64,000 nt of DNA from Sphaerolaimus hirsutus. Lineage: Eukaryota > Nematoda > Chromadorea > Monhysterida > Sphaerolaimidae. Location of the stretch: the NCBI GenBank assembly GCA_964036195.1, contig OZ038456.1, positions 26,265,792-26,329,791 on the forward strand, written 5' to 3'. The notes under the pieces were generated by a model. The model was not told the DNA's origin. It searched no databases and saw nothing but the letters and a program-made list of their open reading frames with translations. Position 1 is the first letter of the stretch; each line of letters opens with the position of its first letter. The position numbers were made by a program, and so were the translations under genes. Below are positions 42,852 through 53,154 of the stretch, one piece after another.

Positions 42852-44117
42852 TAGTGATGGAAAAAGCGCCAGGCTTTCGGCGCCAAGCGCCAAAAGCGCC
42901 ATGGCGCTTTTCTGATCCCGGCGCCAAGCGCCAATGGCGCCAAAGCAAAATGGCGCCAAGCGCCAAAAGCGCCATGGCGCTTTTCTGATCCCGGCGCCAA
43001 GCGCCAATGGCGCCAGAGCAAAATGGCGCCAAGCGCCAAAAGCGCCATGGCGCTTTTCTGAACCTCAGCGCCAAGCGCCAATGGCGCCAGAGGGTAATGG
43101 CGCCAAGCGCCAATAGCGCCAGCGCCAAAAAATTTTTTCTGCAATTTGATGGTAGAAAAATGAGTGCATAACTGTGTGTGACGTACCGCTGAAGTCCTAG
43201 TAGTCCATTGAACTTTTGCCCATTCAAACAACCACTACAATGTTTAAAAATTGTTTAAATGCCCAGAGATATATTTTTCAGTGAAACATCATGACTGGGG
43301 AACTTTCAATGAGAAGTTCGTTGTTTCTCACAGCTAAACGCTGGAGTGATTTAAAGGGGCGTATATAGCCATAAACAGTTAAAAATAGGCGATAATACAA
43401 GTGAAAGATGATGATTTTGAAGTCTGAAAAATCACGATAGTGATTTTTAAGGTGAATACTATAAAAAGTATGAAAATCAGCGTTTTTTTGTGAAAATTGG
43501 GGCAAAATTTCTCTAATAATCGGTCCGTATCTGGTTGCAGGTTGATTTAGGGGGGGGGGGGGCTCGAGGGATAGTAGCCTAAAATTATGTTTCAGGTTAA
43601 AAAGATAGCTGAGCGGCCCTGGGAGTAGATAGATAACTTCAGCATTTGAGGGTAACTCCACCGTCCCCCCTCCAACCCCCGCCAGACTGAACCCCTCATT
43701 TAGACTGCAAGAAAGAATTGGGAACAAAGAATAAAATGGGATTTATCGCCAGCACATTTTAACACATTTGCTTTTATTCGATGTAGGTACCTATATAAAG
43801 GCTGCCCTAAAATTAACTTATATTTATTCATTTGCCCGCAAAATTGATCAACTGGAGTGGCGATTTCACCGTATTATAACAGTTTATATTATCATGGTTG
43901 GCGCTTTTTTGGCGCCATTTAAAATGCCGGCGCCAGGCGCCAAAAGAGCCACCAGAAAATGGCGCCAAGCGCCAAAAGCGCCATGGCGCTTTCGCAGACC
44001 CCAGCGCCAAGCGCCAATGGCGCCAGAGCGTTTTAGCGCCAAGCGCCAAAAGCGCCATGGCGCTTTTTGCTTTGGCGCTAGCGCAGGCGCCAGCGCCATG
44101 GCGCTTTTCCATCACTA
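42852..44117. mobile_element. hAT-like non-autonomous element, GGCGCC family (copy 1)
   Basis: Ends TAGTGATGGAAAAAGCGCC and GCGCTTTTCCATCACTA; exact 8-bp duplication gctgtgct (42844-42851, 44118-44125). Both ends are arrays of ggcgccaagcgccaaaagcg and atggcgctttt words; about 760 bp between them is unique in this window. The 149-codon minus frame at 43278-43727 inside it shows no known motif. TAGTGATG ends are shared with the GGTGCC family. Confidence 0.92.
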
Positions 44118-45290
44118 GCTGTGCTGATGATTGAATAACCAAATGAATATGTGCTCATACAGAAAAGACATGGAAATATACTGGTGTACTTAATTCAACA
44201 TAAAATTTACATGAAAAGCAGAACAGGCTAGGATAAAAGTGTTTTACGTTTGTTCATTCTACAATCTAGATTTTCTAAAAAAATTAAAAAAGATAGTATG
44301 AAGGTAACTATACTTGGTCTATATTTGCTATCAGTTTGTTGCAGACTAGTATTGGCATGTGAGTGCAGGTTACATAGAGTGCACCCATAGGGGATTTTGG
44401 GGTTAGCATTTTAAGGGGGGTCAACCTGCCGGCACGTGCTTATAACTCGGGAACTGCTTGGCGAAAAATGTTGAAATTTGGATATGATATGGTTTCAGGT
44501 TGGGGCTACGCACAATTTTGACGAAATTTTCCTACGAGCCCCCTGACCGGAGATAGGGTGGCTCTATAAAAAGATGGGTAAATTTCGAAATTTTTGGGTG
44601 TCGCTCAGAAAATGCAAAGTTTGAACATCAATAACTGGACTCTTTCTGGGCCGATTTTTGTAATTTCACGTATAAAATGATGACAAATGGTTGGAGAGTT
44701 GATTTCTGAGGTCAACTAGGCGATACAAAATTGTGTATACCTATATTGATTTGGCCGGATTTCGTAATGCAAAATTTACAAAAACATTCTCTTTTTGAAC
44801 ATGCTATCTTATACTCCTGATCGAAAGCTACACCATAACGAAAGAATGAGATCGATATCTCTCTCCGATCAAAAGTTATAGCACTTCAAACTTTCGCCTC
44901 CCATCCACGTAAATAACCACATGAAGGTCAATGCGTTCAAATTCAAAACTCCATATCTCGACCGTTTCTCAGCCGATTTTTACCAATGAACACTTAAAAT
45001 GATCAGGATAACCTGAAGAGTCCAGTTGTATGTTCAAATTGTCAATATGCTTTTTCATAATGATAATTTCATACAAGAGTTTGCATTATTTTCTTCTGTG
45101 GGCAATTTAAGTTAGGATACAGATGAGCTGAGCATACAAATGGACTCTTCAGGTTATCCTGATCATTTTAAGTGTTCATTGGTAAAAATCGGCCGAGAAA
45201 TGGTTGAGATATGGAGTTTTGAATTTGAACGCATTGACCTTCATGTGGTTATTTATGTGGATGGGAGGCGAAAGTTTGAAGTGCTATAAC

Positions 45291-46221
45291 TAGTGATGTA
45301 ATGGCACCGGGGCACCGGTGCCCCGGTGCTGGGCACCGAAGGGCACCAGCACCGGTGCTGGTGCGGTGCCATTGCAATCTTCAGGGGTGCCATGCCGGTG
45401 CCGGTGCCATTTTTTTCAGAATAGCACCGGTGCCGGTGCGGTGCCATTTTTTTGCCGGTGCCAAAGGTGCTAGCACCAGGGCAAAGTAAAAGGCACCGGG
45501 AAAGGCACCGGCCAAGGCTTCATGTGCTGTGCAATTTTGTCCATAGTATGTGCTTATTCATATTTCAAAAAACAGCGATATATTTACCCAACCGTTTTTG
45601 CCTATTTTGTAAACCTCTCATCAAATAAATATACCTACTGTGAAATCCATTATACCCGATACGTGATCTGATGAGGGAATCTAAAATTTTGTTGAATTTT
45701 AAATCATTTTTATATTTTATATTTATCTTACTTGTTTGTTCAAAATTTGTTGTCAGTTTATGACACAGATAGTTCCATTCCCTGTACAGCAACGAATCCG
45801 ATCAGTAGACAATAGTGGCTATGGACATTGCAGTGAATCAAATATTTTATCTTTCATTTGTAATCATTGTAATTGCTTCATAAAAGTGATTGCCACATCA
45901 TTCTGATCATTTTAAGTATTCAACCATCAAAATCGGTTGAAAATTCATGGAAATATGCCTTTCCAAAGGTGAGACCACTGAGAAACTGCCCGATATTTAC
46001 TTCAGAAATTCCAGCCCGGTGCGGTGCCTTTCGGTGCTAGCACCGACAACCCGCCGGTGCCCTTCGGTGCCGGTGCCATTTTTTCCAAAAGGCACCGGTG
46101 CCGGTGCGGTGCGGTGCCATTTTCTGGCCGGTGCCCCAGGGTGCCAGGTGCCCTTTTCATGCGTTGGCAAAGGTGCCGGTGCGGTGCGGTGCCATTTTTC
46201 CCGGTGCCTTTAACATCACTA
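45291..46221. mobile_element. hAT-like GGTGCC element (copy 3), uninterrupted
   Basis: 931 bp, exact 8-bp duplication gctataac (45283-45290, 46222-46229). This is the reference copy for the family: the ends are ggcaccggtgcc arrays, the middle AT-rich and matched by 1690-2230 and 12900-13430. Confidence 0.93.
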
Positions 46222-46290
46222 GCTATAACTTTTGATCGGAGAGAGATATCGATCTCATTCCTTCGGTATGGTGTTTCTCTCGATCAGGAG

Positions 46291-47454
46291 TAGTGATGTA
46301 AAAAGCGCCAGACATTTGGCGACAAGCGCCAAAAGCGCCATGGCGCTTTTGGCATGCGAGCGCCAAGCGCCAATGGCGCCACAACAAAATAGCGCCAAGC
46401 GCCAAAAGCGCCATGGCGCTTTTCTAGACCATGGCGCCAAGCGCCAATGGCGCCACGGGATGATGGCGCCAAGCGCCAATAGCGCCAGCGCCAAAAAAAT
46501 TCGCTGCATAAAGTGCAGCGATGCAAATGCAGTGCTATATATTTGTTTGTCAACTGGTTCCCATCCCAATTCAAAGCTTGATTGACAAGTAACACTATCC
46601 AGTATTGTATACACATATACCATATTTCCTCGAAATACCGCCCTTCGATTAACCCCCCCCCACTCTAAATACACCCTGCCTGGAATAAGGTAGATCATGT
46701 ATCCAATGAACATGATACATTTATAGCTGCGAATTTACATCGCAGCTATACATGGCATTGTTTACCGAACGAACTATGGTAATATGAACAAAATATATCC
46801 TATTTGGTTATCTAATTACGTTTTTTGGGTACAAAAAACTATACTTTACTACGTCCTTTCATAAAAATTCCCTCCGAACAAGCACCCCCCGAAACTCCCC
46901 TCAAAATTTGCACCCTGAAAAAATAAACCCCCTGACTGTATTTCGAGGAAATATGGAAGGTACTTCATGCCGGTACTTCATACCACAGCAACAATACTAC
47001 TTCATTTGCAATATAATGCAACACTATGCATTTGAACGCTCGTCATCAAGCCAGTTGACATAAAATGTCGTTGAAAACTAGAGCGTGTAGGCCTATTTTT
47101 TGGTAAAAGTTTTGAATATCCTTGCAATTGCATGGACATGGTTTACAAAATAAGCAGATAGAGGGTTGGTTTTTCCTGTAACACACTTACAGTAACACAT
47201 TTACTTATGTAACTCATGCAGGCAGGGTCTTTTTACATAAGAAAAATCATTATTTTTTGTACTACTTGGCGCTTTTTTGGCGCTTTATAAAACACTAGCG
47301 CCAAGCGCCAAAAGCGCCATGGCGCTTTTCCGTAGCACAGCGCCAAGCGCCAATGGCGCCACAGCAAAAAGGCGCCAAGCGCCAAAAGCGCCATGGCGCT
47401 TTTTGCTTTGGCGCTAGCGCCAAGCGCCAGCGCCATGGCGCTTTTACATCACTA
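46291..47454. mobile_element. hAT-like GGCGCC element (copy 2)
   Basis: Ends TAGTGATGTAAAAAGCGCC and GGCGCTTTTACATCACTA; exact 8-bp duplication atcaggag (46283-46290, 47455-47462). Its middle holds a TACCATATTTC-type MITE (46618-46957) and about 300 bp of unmatched sequence. It lies 70 bp from copy 3 of the GGTGCC family. Confidence 0.92.
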
Positions 47455-47890
47455 ATCAGGAGTATAAGATAGCATGTTCAAAAAGAGATTTTTTTGTAAA
47501 TTTTGCATTACGAAATCCGGCCAAATCGATATATACACAATTTTGTATCGCCTATTTGACCTCAGAAATGAACTCTCCAAGCATTTGTCATCATTTTAAA
47601 AGTGAAATTACTAAAATCGGCACAGAAATAGTCGAGTTATTGATGTTCAAAGTTTGCATTTTCTGAGCGACACCCAAAAATTTCGAATATTACCGTTTTT
47701 TATAGACCCACCCTATCTCCGGTCAGGGGGCTCGTAGGAAAATTTCGTCGAAATTGTGCGTAGCCCCAACCTGAAACCATATCATATCCAAATTTCAACA
47801 TTTTTTGCCGAGCGGTTCCCGAGTTATAAGCACGTGCCGGCAGGTTGACCCCCCCTGAAAATGCTAACCCCAAAATCCCCTATGAGTGCA

Positions 47891-48336
47891 TGCACCTCTT
47901 CAAAGTTTCAAAGACGCTTTTGGGTATTTTTTACAGTAACCTGAAATCACCACCACTATGACAATACGAACTTGACAGAGTGAACATTTTCACACTTGTT
48001 TGTAAAATTTTACTAAAATTGCACAAAAATTCAAATTTTTGTACAATTTTACTAAAATTTTCCAATAATTCATATTTTACTAAAGTTGTATTTTTAATCT
48101 TAACTTTTCATTTTATTTTATTTTATTCTTCAATTTTCCATTTTTTTTTTCCTGAGATTTTTCCAACCCTGATGCTAGCATGCAGAGATGGAAGTATTGA
48201 ATATGAATAAAGGGTCAAAAAACTGATAAAAACAGCCCTATTGTGAATTTGTGATTGTTTGATTTATCAAAGATGATACATACACTTATAAATAGCTAAA
48301 AGTAAATTTTCACTAAATTAAATTACTAAAGCAAAA
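47891..48336. other. AT-rich interval, no gene seen
   Basis: AT-rich sequence with ttttattttattttattc and gcacaaaaattcaaattttt tracts; some resemblance to the ends of the 1163-bp palindromic introns (aaaataaaataaaat). No supported feature. Confidence 0.5.
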
Positions 48337-48447
48337 ATGGCGCAAAGCGCCGAGGGACCATGGCGCCATTCGAAGTAATGGCGGCAGGCGTCAGATGGCG
48401 CCAGAGAAAAGGGCGCCATGGCGCTGGCGACCTTTGGCGCCGTTAAA

Positions 48448-49458
48448 GCCGGAATTAGAGCTCAGCGTCGATTCGACGTAAAATGACGATGTAAAATGAC
48501 GTCGTAAAATTAATTACACGAGTGTGGATCATGCTACGGGTCTACAATTTGTTAAGGATAATATATGAATCAATACCTTAATTTAAATGATTGCAAGCAA
48601 CCGTTGACGTGAAATGTAAAGTTAGTTCCCTGACGTAAAATTATGACGTAGAATGATAAAAAATGAATTTTTCAATTCGCTCTAGTTGTGGCTGATAACA
48701 CTCAGTATTGGATAGGGTGTCAAATTTCCGTTTTCCGTTTTCCGTTTCCGTTTTCCGCAGGCAAATTTTTTCCGTTCCGTTTTCCGGCTGCTGAAATTTT
48801 TTTTCCGTTTTCCGTTCCGTTTTCCGGCAACTTTTTTTCTGTTTCCGTTTTTCCGGCTCATTTTCTGTTTTCCGGCTAAATTTTCAGTTTTTCCGCCTTT
48901 TTTCTGTTTTCCGCCTCAATTTCCAGTTTTTCCACCTTTTTTTTCATTTTCAGCCTCAATTTTCCATTTTTCCGCCTCATTTTACCTTTTTCTGGTTCAA
49001 CTGTCTGTTTTCTGATCAGCCAAACTGGTAAAAATTCTTGCAGATTGTCAATGATGTAAAATTTTTTTGTGTTTCCAGTAAAATTACTGCAAATTTTATC
49101 CTTTTTCTGGCAAAATTTCAGCAAGTTTTTCCATTTCAGTGCAAATTTGATTTTTCCGTTTCCGTTTTTCCGGCCTCTTTTTCCGTTTTCCGGCCGCTTA
49201 AATTTTTTTTCCGTTTTCCGCCAAGTGCAATTTTTTTTCCGTTTTCCGTTCCGTTTTCCAGCCACTGAAATTTTTTTTCCGTTTCCGTTTCCGTTTTCTG
49301 TAAAAAAAATTTTTTGACACCCTAGTATTGGACACGATTAAGGTATTGATTCATATATTATCCTTAGAAAATTGTACACCCGTAGCATGATCCACACTCC
49401 TGTAATTTATTTTACGTCGTCATTTTACGTCGAATCGACGCTGAGCTCTAATTCCGGC
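48448..49458. mobile_element. GCCGGAATT-type MITE (copy 3)
   Basis: Ends gccggaattagagctcagcg and cgctgagctctaattccggc; 5-bp duplication ttaaa (48443-48447, 49459-49463). It is split by the GGAAAC element at gtattgga. Confidence 0.88.
48713..49324. mobile_element. hAT-like GGAAAC element (copy 3), inverted
   Basis: Ends TAGGGTGTCAAATTTCCG and TTTTTTGACACCCTA; exact 8-bp duplication gtattgga (48705-48712, 49325-49332). On this strand it reads as ttttccgtttccg words. Arg/Phe-rich frames across it are artefacts. Confidence 0.93.
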
Positions 49459-49567
49459 TTAAAGGCCGCCGACCCCATGGCGCCATTCCATCACTATTAG
49501 TGATGCATAAATTTGCTGTTGAATTTCTATGTTTGCATTTTCACTACACCCACAACCTCACTCACAG

Positions 49568-49612
49568 CACCATCCGTAAAAACAGCTGCAGCTAGAGTGG
49601 CAGAAATTGCTG
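49568..49612 (+). CDS. Micro-exon 1, Thr/Pro/Ala-rich linker (45 nt)
   Basis: Between cctcactcacag and gtgagtaa. Reads (x)PSVKTAAARVAEIAG with two bases completing the first codon and one base left at the end, i.e. a symmetric phase 1-1 exon. Three similar exons follow (50011-50055, 50293-50334, 59141-59188). Such exons usually encode mucin-like spacers between extracellular domains. The parent gene cannot be assembled here; the C-type lectin exons at 56940-58292 are the nearest candidate partner, on the same strand. Confidence 0.55.
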
Positions 49613-50010
49613 GTGAGTAAAGCATCATTTTAAATGGTGTAGATACTTCTTCAAACATTTTTGGTAGCAAAAGTTTCTGTAAAAATGTTGGTATTTTGGG
49701 GACAAATAACCTTAGATAAAGATGGAGATTTTCCGTACTGCATTATAAATTATTATTTGAGAACGCACAGGATATAGGTATTATTTGCACATACCATATA
49801 TAGGGATATACCTGCACAGATTAGAATATGTATTTATGTAGTTTGGCAGCAATTAATACAGCATGTACATTGCATACATGGTGTACATTATTCAAGACGG
49901 TGGGTACTTCGAGGGGGGCCAATTCGAGGGGGGGAGGGTTTTTTCGAGGTAATATGGAAAATGCAGTTAAATTTTGTTCCACTACACCCACCACACAACC
50001 ACAGCCACAG

Positions 50011-50055
50011 CATCATCCAGAAAAACAGCTGCAGCTCGAGTGGTAGAAATTGCTG
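50011..50055 (+). CDS. Micro-exon 2, Thr/Ala-rich linker (45 nt)
   Basis: Between acagccacag and gtgagtga. Reads SSRKTAAARVVEIAG, closely related to micro-exon 1 in length, phase and sequence, so a tandem duplication of an exon with its flanking introns is likely. Confidence 0.55.
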
Positions 50056-50292
50056 GTGAGTGAATGGAATCATCATTTTAAATGATGTATTAAGATACTT
50101 ATTGATACTTACTGTAAAATGTTGATATTTTGGATGAAAAAAAGTTGGATAAGATGGAGATCCTTCTGCACACGTCTTCATATAGGTGACTTATCTTATA
50201 TAAATTGAAAATTGTGAAGTATCAAAAATGCATAAACTTGCAATTAAATTTAAGTGTTTGCATTTTCATCACATGCACCACCACACCCGCAG

Positions 50293-50334
50293 CAGCTGTC
50301 CCAGCAAAATCCACACCACATCCATATTTTGCAG
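50293..50334 (+). CDS. Micro-exon 3, Pro/Ala-rich linker (42 nt)
   Basis: Between cacacccgcag and gttagtgc. Reads AVPAKSTPHPYFAG, phase 1-1. Its 3' half (cat-...-ttt-gca-g) matches micro-exon 4 better than 1 and 2. Upstream tttgcattttca is shared with the regions before exons 1 and 4. Confidence 0.5.
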
Positions 50335-50501
50335 GTTAGTGCATTCATGCATCATTTGTACTGATGTTAATAATTCTGTAAACATTCGTGTAAAAATAAA
50401 TAAAAAAAGTTTGATGTCATTCTGCACACCCTCATCTTGGTAGCAGTATCAGAATAAGTATCAGTATTTAAAAAAGTCTAAAATTAAATGGTATATACTG
50501 T

Positions 50502-50822
50502 ATATACTCGAATAATTCCCCCTGGGGAATTATTCTTTCGTCAGACTTTTTTGAGAGAGGGACTATTCGAGGGGGAAATTATTCAAGGGGGCAATCATTA
50601 TTTCGTCAAAAAGTTTAAGCGTTTTTCTATTAACTGATGTCATAAAATATGCTTTATTTACTAAAAACGTGCAATTTTTGTTCAAATTTGATGCAAAACC
50701 TTACCATATGCCTCAAGGGGGGGGGGATTATTTGAGTGAATTATTTTTTCCTCACTCATTTAAACGGGGGGAATTATTCGAGGGGGAATTATTCAAGGTG
50801 GGGGATAATTCGAGTATATACG
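50502..50822. mobile_element. TATATACTCGAATAATTCCCCC-type MITE
   Basis: Inverted ends tatatactcgaataattccc and ggataattcgagtatata with C/G tracts. Same design as the TACCGTATTTC family but with different outermost bases. Confidence 0.78.
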
Positions 50823-50829
50823 ATGGAGC

Positions 50830-51041
50830 CGCACACACTAGTTTACTGACGGTAAACTTAGAATTTGGTAAACTGATTTGTCAGCTTCTGAGCGCATCTG
50901 AGTTTACCGGAATGAGCTGTTCGTCAACTACAGTTGACGGAGATAAAAAATAACATACTCCGGTAAACTCAGATGCGCTCAGAATCTGAAAAATGAGTTT
51001 ACCAGATTCTTAGTTTACCGTTAGTAAACTAGTGTGTGCAG
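50830..51041. mobile_element. MITE with GCACACACTAGTTTAC ends
   Basis: Left cgcacacactagtttactga pairs with right agtaaactagtgtgtgcag; inner pair agcgcatctgagtttaccgg / ccggtaaactcagatgcgct. 212 bp, non-coding, adjacent to the previous element. Confidence 0.82.
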
Positions 51042-51729
51042 CGCCGATAAGTGTCAGTATCAGTGTTAAAAAGCTAGTATCATTGAAACCATAATTGCAA
51101 CTATTTCAATTACCATTAGGTTAAGTCGGCGGACATTTCACCCTACAAAATCGGAGAGTTAGAATTCGCTCGTGAATAGAGCGAACAACGAAACTTGTGT
51201 CCCACGCGGACGCTAGAAATTGAAAAAGAAAATCAATATTAAACGAAAAATGGACGTTTCGCTGCGTCCATGCGTGTCACGCCCTAGTTATCTACATTTT
51301 CAACGTTGCTCATAAAGAATTTGACCGTTCAAACTACTGTTTTACCGTTCAAACTACCGTTTTTGTTTTTATTTTATTTTTCATTCGTTGGCTCCGTTCC
51401 AACGGAAGAGAACTTGGCAGCCGGCCAAAATTTCGAAATCCGCTATTAATATGAACAAAATAGGCTCACAATAGCTATATAATCATGTATATAAACAAAA
51501 ATAACGATTATGAAGGTGGAAGTTGGCAAAGCGAAGCAAATTTTAACGATTTTTAGCTAACTTTCAGTTTTCACTCTCATTTGTATAATATGCAACTGGT
51601 AACTGGGATAAGGGCCAAGTTTTCATATGTGACCCGATCTATTCCAATCGTTAAAATATTGCGTCACAATACCTAATGCCGTCATGCACTCTCCACTAGA
51701 GAGATTGACGCAAATGTTTGTAGGGCGAA
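51042..51729. other. Interval without a supported feature
   Basis: Mixed-composition unique sequence; no long frame, no terminal repeats seen, no match elsewhere in the window. Confidence 0.5.
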
Positions 51730-53074
51730 TAGCATTCAAAAAAATCACTGATTTTTTGGAAAATATATATAAATATATCACTCCAAATTTAGAAAAAATA
51801 TAAATATATATAAATCACTCTAGGTCTCCAGAAAATATAAATAAATCTTTGAAAAAATAACTCTAAGCTCGAAAAAAATTACAAAAAATCACTTACCCTT
51901 TATTTCTTTTTCAAGCTATATTCTGGGCTTTGTTTACAATTTGCAAGCAAAAAATGTACTGTACTCAATCCCACAGTCATTTATTATCATTCCACAGTAC
52001 TTATACAATATTTTACAAGTGAAAACATCAAGCAAATATCATAACAGAAAAATTCAACCTACAACCTCAATGACAAGTTAAAAAACATTTTGCGCTGCAA
52101 ACATTTGCACTCAACCTTGAGTGCCTGGTTGTCCAATGGACATTTGGCTAAATAGGTGCTCAGCAATTACTAAAACAATTGACATCTTTGTAATGAAAAC
52201 TAAGTGATGGTGATATCACCATTTGTCATCATTTGAGTTTTCACAGCGAAGATGGATCTGTGAAGCGTGTGGAAGCAGGCTGGATGCCTGTGAAGCGGCA
52301 CGCTTCCACACAATTTCCCCTGCTTCCACCAACATCATGAAAATCTTGGTGAAGTGTCTTCCACCCACTTCATGTAGCTTCACCCTCTACACGCATCCAA
52401 ACATGTGGAAGACACTTCACGACACAAGCGCTTACACACGCTTCCCCCATGCATACATTTGTCTGGGAGTGCCATATTAAGAAGCGTGAAGTGTCTTCAT
52501 GCAGATTTTTGTGATGTGTGTGGAAGCTCCAGCATTCTTGGTGAATTGTTGGGAAGTGTTGGCAGGAAGACACTTCATGATGCTTCACCGCGCATCCACA
52601 CAACAATTTTTTGCGGTGTTTCACATTAGGTAAACACAAGGCCAAACTAGTGACTCGCCAACACCAACTGACAAAAAAATTCATGCCATATGAAAACTGA
52701 CCATAGACATTCAATAGTGGAAAACTGTATAATCTCATCATTTTTGGCCATTTCAGTTTTTTTAAAGTCATGGTGAAAGTGTAGGCACAATATCTTAAAT
52801 CAAAAATGCTCTACTTGAACATAGAACGATTTTCTGGAGAAAATCACTCAAAATTGTTTTGCACAGATTACATGTTTTAGTCATAAAGTGCAATCATTAA
52901 ACCACAATGTATCTAGTATGAGTGATTTTCTCAGTGATTTTTTTTCGAATTCAAAAATATTTATAAATATATCTCTCAGAATTTGAAAAAAATATAAATA
53001 TATATAAATCACTGGTTATTTATATTTATTGTGATTTTCGAAAATATAAATCACGGGTTATTTTTAGAATGCTA
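51730..53074. mobile_element. hAT-like element with TAGCATTC ends
   Basis: Left TAGCATTCAAAAAAATCAC and right TTATTTTTAGAATGCTA; near 8-bp duplication agggcgaa / agggcgat (7 of 8). Subterminal arrays of ataaatatatataaatcact words on both sides. A GTGTGGAAGC-type repeat (about 52200-52650) lies inside. Confidence 0.75.
52200..52650. repeat. GTGTGGAAGC / GAAGTGTCTTC repeat
   Basis: Composed of gtgtggaagc, gcttccacac, gaagtgtcttc and gaagacacttcac words in both orientations. Partial copies are at 55775-55995 and 58961-59035; those two halves were one copy before the block 55996-58960 entered it. The long minus frame (133 codons) is repeat-derived. Confidence 0.7.
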
Positions 53075-53154
53075 AGGGCGATACGTCTGCCGACTTTATA
53101 TAAGAAATTTATGTAAAAACAAACAACTTCAACAATATACACCCACAAATGCAG

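Larger units (their letters stand above)
44381..47890. mobile_element. Large foldback element with two hAT-like elements in one arm
   Basis: Left arm about 44381-45045 (gcacccataggggattttgg inward) pairs with the right arm, which ends ccccaaaatcccctatgagt at 47890. The spacer is about 45046-45130. The right arm is split by 45291-46221 and 46291-47454. Arms contain phrases such as ttataactcgggaactgc and ccctatctccggtcaggggg on opposite strands. A transcript crossing it could form about 660 bp of duplex apart from the insertions. No protein-coding frame. Confidence 0.85.
48337..49498. mobile_element. Degraded GGCGCC hAT-like element holding two nested elements
   Basis: Left part 48337-48442 with atggcgc and ggcgccagag words, right part 49464-49498 ending ggcgccattccatcacta. 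The left terminus is not recognisable. Inside: GCCGGAATT MITE 48448-49458, and within that the GGAAAC element 48713-49324. The order of insertion is therefore clear. Confidence 0.7.

Noticed and set aside
43278-43727. 149-codon minus frame inside the GGCGCC element, considered as a transposase fragment
   Set aside because: No hAT transposase motif, no similarity to other frames here, ordinary length for AT-rich DNA with a G-tract.
42852-47454. Regularly spaced palindromes considered as a CRISPR-like array
   Set aside because: The words are contiguous, lack unique spacers, and lie in elements with 8-bp duplications in a eukaryotic genome.
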